A stretch of DNA of 64,000 nucleotides from Bacteroidota bacterium (GCA_947475165.1 CANJLD010000011.1:62001-126000); one strand, 5' to 3'; positions 1 through 10,071 are shown, numbered from the stretch's first letter. The notes: a model not told the origin generated them from the sequence alone. Numbers and translations are program-made.

Positions 1-1053
1 AAAGGTTACCACAATATACCCTTTCTGGCATTTAAGGAAGGCGATAAATTTATTGAAAATCCTTTGGGGAAATTACCAACCGCAAAAGAGCTAACCGAGT
101 TTCCCTTTAATGACTGGACACTTTGGGAACACCACGAAAAGTCCATATTTCATTCAGGCTACCTGCCGGTTATTGGTGTAAGGGGTTGCCCGTATAAATG
201 TTCGTTTTGCTCTTCGCCTATTTTGGCTGAGCGGCTTTCAGGAACCGGTCCGTTTGTAAGGCAGAAGAGTGCGCTGAGAACAGCTCAGGAAGTTGCCTGG
301 CAATGGGAGAGACATCAGAAACATGGTCTCAGATACATCATGTTCTACGACCAGAATTTTTTAATAAGTGCCAAATGGCTCGAAGATTTCTGCACCGAAT
401 ATCGCAGACTTGATATGCATGAAAAATTGCCTTTCTCCTGCTATTCACGTCTTGACCATTTAACTAAAGAAAAACTGGATATGGCAAAAGCTGCCGGCTG
501 TATTCAATTAAGAGTGGGTATAGAATCTGGCAATCAGGAAGTAAGAGATAAACTGCTCAACAAAGAATTGTCGCAGGAAATGTTGATTGAAAAAATGAAA
601 CTGCTTAACGATTCAGGAATTAATTCGTTGGGGTATTTCATCATTGGCAATCCTAAAGAAACGTATGCGCAAGCCTATGAAAGTTTTAAAGTAGCCAAAG
701 AGCTCAAATTGAACAGAGCCGCCTTCTTCTTCCTTACTCCGCTTTACAATATACCCTTACAAAAAGACGTAAAAGTTAACTTCTTAGAAATGGACCGGTC
801 GTTAGGATTTGCTTTCCCAAGTACAGTTACGGAAGGGCTTAGTGGATTCTCGAAAATATTGTTGATACTTCTGTTTTATAGGGCAAACGGATGGTTCCTG
901 CTCAAAAATCTATTTACCCAGTTGCGCAAACGGGGTATCTCTTTCTTACTGAACTTCCCTGGGTATTATAGGATTGCAAGGTCAGATGGTTTTGATTTTG
1001 AGCAATCGCTGCTTCAATACGCCTATTATCACGGTGATTCTTTCTTGTATTAA
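1..1053 (+). CDS. B12-type radical SAM protein, 5' end outside the window
   Basis: The reading frame is open from base 1, so the start lies upstream; the in-frame TTG at 64 is not a credible start. The visible part carries the radical SAM cluster motif CPYKCSFC preceded by RG (about residues 40-49 counted from base 64). That CxxxCxxC binds the [4Fe-4S] cluster that cleaves S-adenosylmethionine. Later segments with 'RVGIESGNQEVRDKLLNKE' and 'GYFIIGNPKET' are typical of the Elp3/MiaB-like radical SAM core of proteins with an N-terminal cobalamin-binding domain, which would be off the window. The last 100 residues are hydrophobic and basic. The substrate is unknown. It converges on the next gene, sharing the TTAA stop bases at 1050-1053. 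Family assignment is firm, reaction is not. Confidence 0.88.
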   Translation, partial: KGYHNIPFLAFKEGDKFIENPLGKLPTAKELTEFPFNDWTLWEHHEKSIFHSGYLPVIGVRGCPYKCSFCSSPILAERLSGTGPFVRQKSALRTAQEVAWQWERHQKHGLRYIMFYDQNFLISAKWLEDFCTEYRRLDMHEKLPFSCYSRLDHLTKEKLDMAKAAGCIQLRVGIESGNQEVRDKLLNKELSQEMLIEKMKLLNDSGINSLGYFIIGNPKETYAQAYESFKVAKELKLNRAAFFFLTPLYNIPLQKDVKVNFLEMDRSLGFAFPSTVTEGLSGFSKILLILLFYRANGWFLLKNLFTQLRKRGISFLLNFPGYYRIARSDGFDFEQSLLQYAYYHGDSFLY

Positions 1054-1832
1054 AGAAACCCCAACTTAATTTTCCGCTGAATGGGCAGAAGCACACGCCA
1101 TAAAGTTGAAAAAGCAAAACAAAGCGAGCGAACTACAAACTCCGGAAGATGTTTGAAGAACCCTATTCTTTTATAAAGAAATATATACGTCTGGCTACCC
1201 AGGGTTTTTGCACAAATTTCTACCTGCTTATCTTCCAAAACCTTGGCAACAAAATCAACAATTAGCACATACCTTTTTTTATCTGAACGGCTCCATACAC
1301 TGTGTTGCTGAACAATGGTAAAGAACAATAACTCTCCATCAGCCCATCCTTTTACTTCGTTCCCAACCTTCATGGCAATAGTGGGGTAAGGATCCGGAAC
1401 AATTAAGCCCAGATGCGCTCTGATAACCCCGTTAGTATCGCCAAAGTGAGGCTTAATTTCTGTATGCGGAGACAATACGCTGATAGTAACTGTAGTAATA
1501 CTGGGAATTTGATCGGTTAGTTTGGTAAGCATCGGAAACTTTTTCCGGTTCTTATGAAACAAAACCATGTAGCTCATTAAATTAATCGTACTCCAATCGT
1601 TACCGGTTACCGCAGCCGGTGAGTAAGAACCCATGCCGGTTATTACGCCCCGTTCTTTTTCATACGCTAATATTTCATCTCGTATAGCTTCCCAGTTTTC
1701 TTTCAAAAGGTTAAGCTCGGGGAACCATTCGTTAGGATAGTAGCTGGGCAAACTACCGTAATACTCCTCTTTTGGTGGTCTCAAATACACTATTTCCTCC
1801 CCCTTGGGCCATGTAAATTGCTGATCAGACAT
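1050..1832 (-). CDS. Aspartyl/asparaginyl beta-hydroxylase-like 2OG-Fe(II) oxygenase
   Basis: The 260-residue protein shows the core of the Asp/Asn beta-hydroxylase family (PF05118): PHFGDTNGVIRAHLGL (His129 as first metal ligand, Arg138 for 2-oxoglutarate), QQHSVW (His177, second ligand) and Arg187 ten residues on. These spacings match the family. As in that family, a Gly (131) sits where most 2-oxoglutarate oxygenases have an acidic ligand, so iron would be held by two histidines. Known relatives hydroxylate Asp/Asn residues of proteins or lipid A acyl chains (LpxO-type). Here the neighbourhood of radical SAM and surface genes suggests a small-molecule or lipid/glycan substrate, but that is inference. 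The start is an ATG at 1832. The C-terminal 40 residues are hydrophobic and may lie on the membrane. Confidence 0.82.
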   Translation of the reverse strand: MSDQQFTWPKGEEIVYLRPPKEEYYGSLPSYYPNEWFPELNLLKENWEAIRDEILAYEKERGVITGMGSYSPAAVTGNDWSTINLMSYMVLFHKNRKKFPMLTKLTDQIPSITTVTISVLSPHTEIKPHFGDTNGVIRAHLGLIVPDPYPTIAMKVGNEVKGWADGELLFFTIVQQHSVWSRSDKKRYVLIVDFVAKVLEDKQVEICAKTLGSQTYIFLYKRIGFFKHLPEFVVRSLCFAFSTLWRVLLPIQRKIKLGFL

Positions 1833-1933
1833 AGAAGAAAATTTATGATGTTACGTTGATTAATCAGGTAATTACGAATGTACTAATCCGTTTTTAAATT
1901 TTTCGTTTTTGTTCAAGGAACAGAATAGGGATG

Positions 1934-3361
1934 TTATATATCCTGTTTGCCTTTTATACCCCCTATTACAAATTTCTTATCCCATAACATATACCGGAAA
2001 AAATCAATTGTCATGGGAACCATTTTATGCATGTTGGTTAATAATAAAACAGCATTATTTTTTACAAATGACCACCGCCAGTAAAACCCTGCATATAGCC
2101 GGTTTTTATATACATCAAACTGCGGGTCCTTTAAACCCTTTTTCCATTCGTTCTTATAAGGATAAAACGAAAAATCAATGTTATCTTTTACTTGCTCATA
2201 ATACGGAGTACCCGGATAGGCTTGTATGGGGTTAATGGCTATAAAATTTAGTTTTGCCTCTATAGCAAATTGAATGGATAGGGCATTGTCTTCTGCCGTT
2301 TCTTCCGGATGGCCTGATAGAAAAAATCCCGCTGTTTCAATTCCCGCCTTTCTGCACAAAAGCAATGTCTGAATAGCTTCCTTAACATTTACCCCCTTTC
2401 CCAGTATATCTAAAAAACGCTGACTACCGCTTTCCACACCAAAATATATTCTTTTGCAACCCGCCTTTTTCATGTGCTTAATCATTTCCTCATCCAGTGT
2501 GTCTGTCCGGCTTAAGCAGACCCATTGAATATTAATATTCTGCTCTAAAATCTGTTCGCAAATATTTATTACCCGCAATTTATTAATGGTGAAGGTGTCA
2601 TCGATAAAGCGGATTGCTTTAATGTTATGTGTTTGTTGCAGAAATTTTATTTCCTCAATGATTCTCTCAGTAGATAATTGCGTTAAGCGCGAACCATAGC
2701 TTTTTACACAATAACTACAGGAATACGGACACCCTCGCATAGTTTGTATAGTAGCATAAGGCTTTGAAAGTAGTGGCTCGTAATAGTTATCTATATTTCC
2801 AACTAAATCATAGGCAGGTATAGGTAATTCGTTGGGGTTTTTAATACGCACACCTTCGCTATTCTTTATAAAATCACCATCCTTTAAAAATGCGATTCCG
2901 CTAATTGTGGAAATATCACCTCCGGAGATAAGCATTTTTATCAACTCATGGAAAATTGACTCCGGTTCCCCAAGTACAACAAACTGTGCATTTGAATGAA
3001 TGAGTATATCTTTCGCAAATACCGAAGCGTAATGCCCAAACCAGATATAGCAAGTATCCGGAAATGAGTCTTTAATGCTTTTTACACTATCAATATCCTG
3101 TTCAATACATTCAAAGCCCGAAAGAGAAAGAATAAAGTCCGGCTTATATTCACTGATTTCTTTTTTCGCATCCTTCAACATTTTTTTTTCAGCAATACAA
3201 TCAAGCAACCTTACATCCACATCATTTAGCTCCCTTACTACAGCCGCGCATGATATTAATTCGAGAGGAGGCATAAGGCTTTCAGGAGAAGGATAGGAGC
3301 ACATATACCTTCTGGTAATTTGTTCAGCAGCCGGAAGATTTAAAAAAAGAATCTTTGTCAT
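1934..3361 (-). CDS. B12-binding domain radical SAM protein
   Basis: The 475-residue protein has an N-terminal Rossmann-like cobalamin-binding domain (about 1-150, including 'EYKPDFILSLSG' and 'FVVLGEPE') without the DxHxxG lower-ligand motif, which is usual for class B radical SAM proteins. The radical SAM core follows, with CPYSCSYC at 211-218 and 'RIYFGVESGSQRFLDILGKG' in the middle of the barrel. Characterised relatives methylate unreactive carbons or make ring changes in tetrapyrroles, hopanoids and natural products; the substrate here is unknown. It runs toward the oxygenase at 1050 and lies downstream of the flippase-like gene at 3418 on the same strand, with a 56-base gap, so one transcript is plausible. 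ATG start at 3361. Confidence 0.88.
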   Translation of the reverse strand: MTKILFLNLPAAEQITRRYMCSYPSPESLMPPLELISCAAVVRELNDVDVRLLDCIAEKKMLKDAKKEISEYKPDFILSLSGFECIEQDIDSVKSIKDSFPDTCYIWFGHYASVFAKDILIHSNAQFVVLGEPESIFHELIKMLISGGDISTISGIAFLKDGDFIKNSEGVRIKNPNELPIPAYDLVGNIDNYYEPLLSKPYATIQTMRGCPYSCSYCVKSYGSRLTQLSTERIIEEIKFLQQTHNIKAIRFIDDTFTINKLRVINICEQILEQNINIQWVCLSRTDTLDEEMIKHMKKAGCKRIYFGVESGSQRFLDILGKGVNVKEAIQTLLLCRKAGIETAGFFLSGHPEETAEDNALSIQFAIEAKLNFIAINPIQAYPGTPYYEQVKDNIDFSFYPYKNEWKKGLKDPQFDVYKNRLYAGFYWRWSFVKNNAVLLLTNMHKMVPMTIDFFRYMLWDKKFVIGGIKGKQDI

Positions 3362-3417
3362 TATCTCAAACGTTAGAAGTTAGTGGTACGATTTTATTGA
3401 AAAAAACATCCCTCAGA

Positions 3418-4458
3418 TTAACTATAAAAAACCACTCTTCTTTCTTTAACCACAAATATAACTCCCAAAAGCACATCTGGAACAACATACGACAAGTGTA
3501 CGCAAACGCCAAAAAGAGCAAAACCTTGCAAGTTTACACTATCAGGCATTAAGCCGTATTGGCGACTCGCAATAATAAGTGTAGAATAAAGCCCATAGTG
3601 TATCACACCTATATTACTGGGTGCCGAAGGAACAAAGGCTATAATCATCATCGACAGCGCGGCTAAAAAAGCAGTGTAAAAGCTGCAAACAGGGGCTACT
3701 ACTCCTGCTGCTTTGAGCAATAAGAAAAACTGAGAAATATTTAAAAACAGAATAACAAAACAGAATAATAAATAGCGGGCAATTTGTTCGTTTGCCTTCA
3801 AGCCTTGTAAATGAGCGCCAGTATGAGAATACAATCTATATAAAAATCTTCCGGTTTTTTGGAATCGAAAAATAAGGTGCCAAATTTTTTTTTCAGCAAC
3901 TCTACTTCTTCGAATCAAATTATAGATTATAAATAGTATAACAACTATTGAAGCAGTGAGGAAGATAGAATATAAAATAAAATGACTAATAAAGGGCTTA
4001 AGTAAATACAAAACAATGGCACATAACACGAACATTTGAGCATCTAACCATTTTTCTGCAAGAATAGCTGCCAACGACCGAGAAAAAGGCACCTTATTTT
4101 TTCTACTGAAATGCCATGCTCTCATTCCTTCCCCTAAATTGCCCGGTAACAAGCAATTGTAGAAACCCCCAACTATAAGGCTGCTTAAGGTGTGAACATC
4201 TTCAAGATTTTTTGTTCTATCGAGCCAAACCAGTTTTGCTCGAATAGAGGAAACCCAAACCGAAACGATAAAGACACCAATGGAAGCTGTAAAATAATAA
4301 ACCTGCTCTCTATCTAAGCGTACATTACTTATGGTTAACCCACTATTGTGAAAAGTAAGCCAAAGCAAAAAGATACTTATAAAAAGCCCAAGGAAGGCTT
4401 TGAAGTCTGCATTTTTAACTACAAATTTTCGAACTACATCATAAAATTTTTGTCCCAT
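3418..4458 (-). CDS. Flippase-like / lysylphosphatidylglycerol synthase TM-region family membrane protein
   Basis: This 346-residue protein has about eight predicted membrane helices and the hallmarks of the LPG_synthase_TM family (PF03706, UPF0104): 'LIVGGFYNCLLPGNLGEGMRAW' near residues 90-112, where the conserved LPGNxGE occurs, and 'AFVPSAPSNIGVIHYGLYS' near 270-290 (PSAPSNIG). The family includes the flippase half of MprF and AglD-like proteins linked to lipid-linked sugars. There is no soluble aminoacyl-transferase domain, so it would act only as a lipid translocase or as a partner of a transferase. It is divergent from the SGNH hydrolase at 4695 across a 236-base gap. The family call is confident; the moved lipid is not known. 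Confidence 0.82.
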   Translation of the reverse strand: MGQKFYDVVRKFVVKNADFKAFLGLFISIFLLWLTFHNSGLTISNVRLDREQVYYFTASIGVFIVSVWVSSIRAKLVWLDRTKNLEDVHTLSSLIVGGFYNCLLPGNLGEGMRAWHFSRKNKVPFSRSLAAILAEKWLDAQMFVLCAIVLYLLKPFISHFILYSIFLTASIVVILFIIYNLIRRSRVAEKKIWHLIFRFQKTGRFLYRLYSHTGAHLQGLKANEQIARYLLFCFVILFLNISQFFLLLKAAGVVAPVCSFYTAFLAALSMMIIAFVPSAPSNIGVIHYGLYSTLIIASRQYGLMPDSVNLQGFALFGVCVHLSYVVPDVLLGVIFVVKERRVVFYS

Positions 4459-4694
4459 ATATCAATTAAACTAGGCTAACATTTGCTCCAAGAACCATAA
4501 ACCGTTCAGGGTTTTTACAACATTCAAATGGTTGAGGTAATATCTTTTATCTATCTAAAAAATCAGCATGTTTGTATACAATTATTAGAAACCGAAAGCC
4601 CGAAAATATTTAAAGATATTAAAGTACTACACGGTTTTATAAAGACGGTTATTTGATTATTATTTTATCCCTAATTGTAATTTGAGTATAACGT

Positions 4695-5849
4695 ATGATG
4701 AGAAGCAAATTAAATACACTGCTGTTTCGGATTATTTTATTTGTGATGGTTATTGCCTTCATTGAGATAATAGGTTATGCAGGCATGTTTTTTAGCAGCA
4801 AGTCGTTTGATTTTTTAGCAAACAACAATTATTTCAGAATCAGAGATATGCTTATAGGCAATAAAACCCCTGAACAATTTCCACGTTATCTTTCCCTACC
4901 CTATTTAGGATACGTACCATACCCGGGCTACAAAAAATATGGAGTGGTTCAACATAACGAAGACGGCTACAGAGGTAATCGTGTGCCTCTTCAAAAAACC
5001 GATAAATTCAGAGTATTGTGTGTTGGAGGTTCCACTACGTACGGGTTTACCGTAGAGCTGCCTACCCAGACATTTCCTTCCCAGTTAGAAAATTTACTTA
5101 ACACATACATTCGAAATGATAGTGCTCTCAATAAAAAATATTCTGGTGCAGAAGTAATCAATGCAGGAATAGAAGCAGGAAATTCTGCGGAGGAACTACA
5201 GCAATATTTATTTAAATACAGACACTATCACCCTGATGCAGTAATTGTTCATAGCGGAGTTAACGATGCTTTTCTTTTATATAACTCAGGTTCTGAATTT
5301 CAATTGGACTATACTCATGCCAGGCGAATTAATTTTCATTTAGAACCGTTGCCTTTGCCCGGTCGGTGGCTATTAAAATCTTACTTTATCAGCTTTCTAT
5401 CTATCAGATTTTTTTATCATGATTTTGCGGCTAACACAATAGGATTTGAATACCAATCAGAGCATACCTTCTGTAAATGGTCAAAAATAAATATGGATAG
5501 TGTTATTGCTAAAAAGCAATACCGAGACTATCCTTTTTATACAAATGCAAAAAGTTTGTATTCTGAAATACTGAGCGATAGTTCTGTTCTATTAGTGTTA
5601 CCTACTGTTCTAAATAAGAAATCCGACTTTGTAAAAGCCAATAAAAAATATGATGAATTAAATACTTTGAATATCTCCCTATCCAAACTTCTTTGTACAC
5701 AACTTGGAGGTATTTTCGTTGCGCTCGAATATGATTCTATCAAAAATTCTGCGAATTGGATGGATGACTGCCATCTAAATTCTGAAGGAGAAAAGAATAA
5801 AGCTGATATACTATTTCCTTATTTAGTACGTGCTTTAATGAGTAGATAG
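4695..5849 (+). CDS. Membrane-anchored SGNH/GDSL-type hydrolase or acyltransferase
   Basis: The 384-residue protein begins with one hydrophobic helix (about 10-33) that should anchor it with the catalytic domain outside the cytoplasm. SGNH landmarks are visible: 'VLCVGGSTTYGF' with Ser113 as nucleophile (GGST in place of GDSL), 'IVHSGVNDAF' as the Asn block, and DDCH with Asp357 and His360 close to the C-terminus. The family holds esterases, lipases and O-acetyl or other acyl transferases acting on glycans and peptidoglycan. Unlike the four other SGNH proteins in this window it lacks their long multi-helix N-terminus and the IKWH motif, so it belongs to another branch. ATG start at 4695 (ATGATG). 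Confidence 0.83.
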   Translation: MMRSKLNTLLFRIILFVMVIAFIEIIGYAGMFFSSKSFDFLANNNYFRIRDMLIGNKTPEQFPRYLSLPYLGYVPYPGYKKYGVVQHNEDGYRGNRVPLQKTDKFRVLCVGGSTTYGFTVELPTQTFPSQLENLLNTYIRNDSALNKKYSGAEVINAGIEAGNSAEELQQYLFKYRHYHPDAVIVHSGVNDAFLLYNSGSEFQLDYTHARRINFHLEPLPLPGRWLLKSYFISFLSIRFFYHDFAANTIGFEYQSEHTFCKWSKINMDSVIAKKQYRDYPFYTNAKSLYSEILSDSSVLLVLPTVLNKKSDFVKANKKYDELNTLNISLSKLLCTQLGGIFVALEYDSIKNSANWMDDCHLNSEGEKNKADILFPYLVRALMSR

Positions 5850-5880
5850 AATTAAATCAGTTATAGTTTTGTAATACCCA

Positions 5881-6702
5881 TTACTGAACAAACGCCAAAA
5901 TTTTAATAGGTGCTCCGCTGATTATCGTTTCAAGAATAAAAGCATCACCACTTATCAAATGTGCTTTTTTGGCAAGCGCAGAAGAACTGAAAGTTGGCAA
6001 CCCCGTTTTTTCTATATTCTGAATTACATACTGCCAATCAACTATATCACCGTTTGAATTCATCATCAACACCTGACCCTTTTTTCCGCTGTTATTGCTC
6101 AGGGTATATGATGGATTGCGATTTTTATAAAATGCAATACCCTCTTTTGTGAAATAGTAATTAGCTCCTCCAAGGGAATCGTTATAAAGCACTGTTGTAA
6201 TTTCAACATTTGATGGTGTAGCTTTAAAAACATTGTTTGTATTGCCACAAACATCTACAATACCCATCACCGCCATAATGGAATCATCGCCCGTAACTGA
6301 TAAGTTCTCAAGTGTAACTACTCCATGCAAATGAAGGGGGTCTCCCTGAAACAAGGAAATATGCGGTATATTTTCCGCACCATTGTATTCAGGATTAGCG
6401 AAAGGGAAATTACCCCGTTTAAACCCTTTAAATGTAGGGGTGTAATCATCGGAACTAAAGAACTGCCGGATATTAGGTGGTAAGGTGGGGAAAGTGTCAG
6501 ACATACTGAAATAATAGTTCATCCCATCCGCCCCTATTCTTTTGTATTCTACTTTGCGATTGATGGTATCCAAAAACAAGGCGGGTTTATCAAGCGTTTT
6601 AATATTTACATAAGCAGCATCTGTCTTCAACCAAATTTTTATAAGGACAGCTGATAGAAGAAGTAATACCAATATTACGAGCGCCTGAATTATTTTTTTC
6701 AT
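5881..6702 (-). CDS. Hypothetical membrane-anchored protein with tail-fibre-like C-terminus
   Basis: I do not recognise this 273-residue protein as a whole. The ATG at 6702 gives a basic start and a strong hydrophobic segment (about 3-22), a signal anchor or signal peptide; the TTG 24 bases upstream adds nothing useful. The rest is beta-rich and polar. A stretch near the C-terminus, 'GQVLMMNSNGDIVDWQ', resembles the GQVL-x-SNG-x-W motif of tail-fibre-like and other surface-exposed beta-helical proteins in Bacteroidota, so a secreted, possibly trimeric surface protein is a fair guess. It converges with the SGNH gene at 4695 and is divergent from the DUF1800 gene at 6833. Confidence 0.7.
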   Translation of the reverse strand: MKKIIQALVILVLLLLSAVLIKIWLKTDAAYVNIKTLDKPALFLDTINRKVEYKRIGADGMNYYFSMSDTFPTLPPNIRQFFSSDDYTPTFKGFKRGNFPFANPEYNGAENIPHISLFQGDPLHLHGVVTLENLSVTGDDSIMAVMGIVDVCGNTNNVFKATPSNVEITTVLYNDSLGGANYYFTKEGIAFYKNRNPSYTLSNNSGKKGQVLMMNSNGDIVDWQYVIQNIEKTGLPTFSSSALAKKAHLISGDAFILETIISGAPIKILAFVQ

Positions 6703-6787
6703 GTTGCATGAACTTTTTACTATCAATAAAAGAATAAATATACTAAAGAAGAATTTTGATAATTGAAAAACGGGCTGAGATTTATTT

Positions 6788-6795
6788 TACTTTTG
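6788..6795 (+). promoter_or_regulatory. Putative -7 element (TAnnTTTG) before the DUF1800/DUF1501 operon
   Basis: TACTTTTG matches the Bacteroidota -7 consensus TAnnTTTG. A TTG lies 22 bases upstream (6763-6765) and a better TTTG 29 bases upstream, so the -33 half is weak. The predicted transcript start is about 30 bases before the ATG at 6833. Confidence 0.35.
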
Positions 6796-6832
6796 AAGAT
6801 TGAAATTTAGTTTCATAAAACAAGATATCTGA

Positions 6833-8413
6833 ATGTCCGGCATTCCCACTTACAGTTTAACTCCAATTAAAAGAGAATTAAAGAAAGAAGATTTATTACA
6901 TCTTCTTAGACGAACTTTGTTCGGTGTTGGGAACAAAGAACTTTCCTTTTTCAAGAATAAAAACATACTTCAGAGTCTTGACATTCTTCTTAAGCAATCT
7001 CCTGAACCACATGCGCCTTTACAGGAAGATTCAGATGTCGTTGACCCGCTGGTACCTACTGGTCAGACATGGATAAACGCTCCTTATGAAAACGACCTGA
7101 TAGAAAACAGAAGAGGGCTGATGCTAAAAATGTGGTGGACGGGGCAAGTAATCAACCGCGATTATTCGCTCACCGAAAAAATGACTTTATTTTGGCATAA
7201 CCATTTTGTAACCGAAATGGATATTGTAAAAGACAGCAGATACTCCTACCGTTATATTGCTATGCTCCGGTCTCATTCCTTAGGTAATTTCAAAAAATTA
7301 ATTCGCGAGGGAACCACCAACATTGCCATGCTCGTTTACCTGAACGGTAACACTAATGTTAAAGGTGAGCCTAACGAAAACTACAGCCGCGAATTGATGG
7401 AGTTATTTACGCTGGGTAAAGAGCATGGTGTAAACTATACCGAAGACGATATAAAAGCTGCAGCGCGGGTCTTGTGCGGATGGAAAGATGATAAAGAAAC
7501 CCTTCAAGTTAAATTTCATCCTTCGCTTCACGATTCCGATGACAAAAAATTTTCATCCTTTTTTGATAACCACATAATTAAAGGAAGAACTGCAACCGAA
7601 GGAAGCAATGAAACCGATGAACTGATTGACATGATTTTTAAAAAGAGTGAAACAGCAAAATTTGTTTGTAGAAATTTATATCGCTGGTTTGTTTCATCTC
7701 ATGTTGATGAAAACATCGAAAGCCGGATTATTGAACCGCTATCCAAAATTCTTATCAATAATAATTATGAAGTAGTACCGGTGCTTAGAACCCTGTTAAG
7801 CAGTGAGCATTTTTTCAACCCTGTTTTCAGAGGCTGCATAGTTAAAAATCCAGTCGAGTTTTTTATCGGAGCCATACAGCAGTTTGATGTGGTTACTACT
7901 GCTGACCTTTACAAAAACCACATCCCCTGGTTGCAATTCTATTTTTATACGGCCGATTTATCTATGGATATCGGCAATCCTCCTTCGGTGGCAGGATGGG
8001 CCGCTTATTATCAACCTCCTAAATTTCATCAATGGTGGGTTAATTCGGCAAGTCTGGGATTACGCACAAAAATTTTAGGCGACTTAAGTACGTCAGAAGG
8101 TTTAATTTTTAATGGACCTTATATCAAATTTGATTTCCCGCATTTTCTCCGTCAATTTCAAAATCCCGATAACCCCGATAAGCTGATTGAAGATTGTACA
8201 AAATTACTTTGCGCTGTAGAAATTAGTCAGACCGATACAAGAAATCTTAAATCTATACTGTTGTCTGGTCAGCAAGCTGATCATTATTGGACAGATGCGT
8301 GGAACGAATACGTAATCAATTCCGCTGACATGATGACCAAAAGTGTAATTGAAACAAGGCTGCAATCATTTTTTTTGAAACTATTCAAGATGCCCGAATA
8401 CCAAATGATGTAA
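6833..8413 (+). CDS. DUF1800 family protein, copy 1
   Basis: The 526-residue protein shows the conserved DUF1800 (PF08811) blocks: 'LLHLLRRTLFGVGNKELSFF' near the N-terminus, 'MTLFWHNHFVTE' near 118-129, 'NENYSRELMELFTLG' near 181-195, and 'DIGNPPSVAGWAAYYQPP' near 379-396. DUF1800 proteins almost always sit beside DUF1501 proteins, as here, and the pair is thought to act in the cell envelope; no biochemical role is established. This copy lacks an obvious signal peptide. It is the first of two adjacent same-length paralogues and appears to begin a three-gene operon. Confidence 0.9.
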   Translation: MSGIPTYSLTPIKRELKKEDLLHLLRRTLFGVGNKELSFFKNKNILQSLDILLKQSPEPHAPLQEDSDVVDPLVPTGQTWINAPYENDLIENRRGLMLKMWWTGQVINRDYSLTEKMTLFWHNHFVTEMDIVKDSRYSYRYIAMLRSHSLGNFKKLIREGTTNIAMLVYLNGNTNVKGEPNENYSRELMELFTLGKEHGVNYTEDDIKAAARVLCGWKDDKETLQVKFHPSLHDSDDKKFSSFFDNHIIKGRTATEGSNETDELIDMIFKKSETAKFVCRNLYRWFVSSHVDENIESRIIEPLSKILINNNYEVVPVLRTLLSSEHFFNPVFRGCIVKNPVEFFIGAIQQFDVVTTADLYKNHIPWLQFYFYTADLSMDIGNPPSVAGWAAYYQPPKFHQWWVNSASLGLRTKILGDLSTSEGLIFNGPYIKFDFPHFLRQFQNPDNPDKLIEDCTKLLCAVEISQTDTRNLKSILLSGQQADHYWTDAWNEYVINSADMMTKSVIETRLQSFFLKLFKMPEYQMM

Positions 8414-8486
8414 TGAAAAAAATGCTTCAAATAGACTAAGCTTATGAATACCGATTTTTATTTACGCGCAACAGAATAAGTATCGA

Positions 8487-10067
8487 ATGGCTATTATCCC
8501 CTCTTATAATTTAGCTCCTATCACGGGTAGTTTAAAAAAATCAGACCTGCTGCATCTGCTTAGGCGTACCTTATTCGGAGTTGGACACAAGGAACTTTCT
8601 TTCTTCCAAAACAAAAACATACACGAGAGTCTGGATATTCTTCTAAAGCAATCTCCCAATCCGAAAGCACCTACACAAAGCGACCCGGATATTACAGACC
8701 CCTTAATTCCCAATGGCTCGGAGTGGATAAATGCTCCGTATGAAAATGAGGAGATTGATAAATCAAGAAGGATAGGACTTAAAACATGGTGGATGGGAGA
8801 AATGCTCAATCGCGATTTTTCCCTCAGCGAAAAAATGACTTTGTTCTGGCATAATCATTTTGTAACCGAAATGGATATCGTAAAAGACAGCAGGTATTCT
8901 TACCGATATGTTACGATGCTTCGTTCTTACGCGTTAGGAAACTTTAAAAAACTAATCATAGAAGGAACTACAGATATTGCCATGTTGGTTTATCTCAACG
9001 GAAATTCAAATACCAAATCGGCTCCCAACGAAAACTATAGTAGGGAGTTGATGGAACTCTTCACCCTTGGTAAAGGGGTAGGTGTTAACTATACCGAAGA
9101 TGATGTAAAAGCAGGAGCAAGTGTTTTGAGCGGATGGAAGGATGATAAAGAATCAATCAAGTCTGATTTTATTCCCTCGCTACACGATACAGACGACAAA
9201 TATTTTTCATCTTTTTTTGAAAACAAAATTATTAGGGGTAAAAGCGGAAATGATGGAATTCTGGAAATAGATGAACTGATTGACATGATTTTTTTAAGAA
9301 AGGAAACGGCAAAATTTTTCTGCAGAAATTTATACCGGTGGTTTGTCTCTGCTCATTTTGACGAAGCCATTGAGAGTAATATTATTTCACCGTTAGCCGA
9401 TATTTTAATTAAACATGATTTTGAAGTGGTTCCTGTATTAAGAACTCTTTTAAGCAGTGAACATTTTTTTGATGCGGCTTACAGAGGTTGTATTGTAAAA
9501 AATCCGGTGGACTTCTATGCCGGAGCCGTCAAACAATTTGATTTAGCGTTGCCAACAAAATTATCTGACACCCACCTTTGCTGGGCGCATATTTATTATG
9601 ATATAAGCGGCTTGTCAATGAATATTGGCGACCCGCCAAGTGTGGCAGGGTGGCCAGCATTTCATCAGGCTCCCAAATTTCACCAATGGTGGATTAACTC
9701 ATACACTTTGGGTTTCAGAATGAAAATAGCGGATAGTCTTTATTCAGAGGAAGGAGCTAACTGCAATGGCCCCAGAATAAAATTTGATTTTCTTAGCTTT
9801 GTAAAGGAGCTAAAAAATCCTGAAAATCCGGACGAGTTGATTAAAGAATGTGTTGAATTATTGTTTGCCGTGCAAATTAGTAAGTCTTCACTAGAAACCC
9901 TAAAAAAACTATTGCTTTCAGAACAAGAAACCGGTTATTACTGGACAGATGTGTGGAATCAATTTTCAGCTAAGCCGAATGATTTAATGACTAAAAGCGT
10001 TATCGAAAACAGGTTGAAATTATTTTTCGGAAAAATCATGACTATGCCCGAATACCAAATGATGTAG
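8487..10067 (+). CDS. DUF1800 family protein, copy 2 (tandem duplicate)
   Basis: Also 526 residues, this protein aligns end to end with the gene at 6833: 'LLHLLRRTLFGVGHKELSFF', 'MTLFWHNHFVTEMDIVKDS', 'NENYSRELMELFTLG' and the ending 'MPEYQMM' are shared. That marks a tandem duplication followed by divergence, most of it in the middle and C-terminal thirds. The two are 73 bases apart, and the DUF1501 gene starts only 4 bases after this one stops. The two may be redundant, or may form a heteromer with the DUF1501 protein; the sequence does not decide. Confidence 0.9.
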   Translation: MAIIPSYNLAPITGSLKKSDLLHLLRRTLFGVGHKELSFFQNKNIHESLDILLKQSPNPKAPTQSDPDITDPLIPNGSEWINAPYENEEIDKSRRIGLKTWWMGEMLNRDFSLSEKMTLFWHNHFVTEMDIVKDSRYSYRYVTMLRSYALGNFKKLIIEGTTDIAMLVYLNGNSNTKSAPNENYSRELMELFTLGKGVGVNYTEDDVKAGASVLSGWKDDKESIKSDFIPSLHDTDDKYFSSFFENKIIRGKSGNDGILEIDELIDMIFLRKETAKFFCRNLYRWFVSAHFDEAIESNIISPLADILIKHDFEVVPVLRTLLSSEHFFDAAYRGCIVKNPVDFYAGAVKQFDLALPTKLSDTHLCWAHIYYDISGLSMNIGDPPSVAGWPAFHQAPKFHQWWINSYTLGFRMKIADSLYSEEGANCNGPRIKFDFLSFVKELKNPENPDELIKECVELLFAVQISKSSLETLKKLLLSEQETGYYWTDVWNQFSAKPNDLMTKSVIENRLKLFFGKIMTMPEYQMM

Positions 10068-10071
10068 CTAT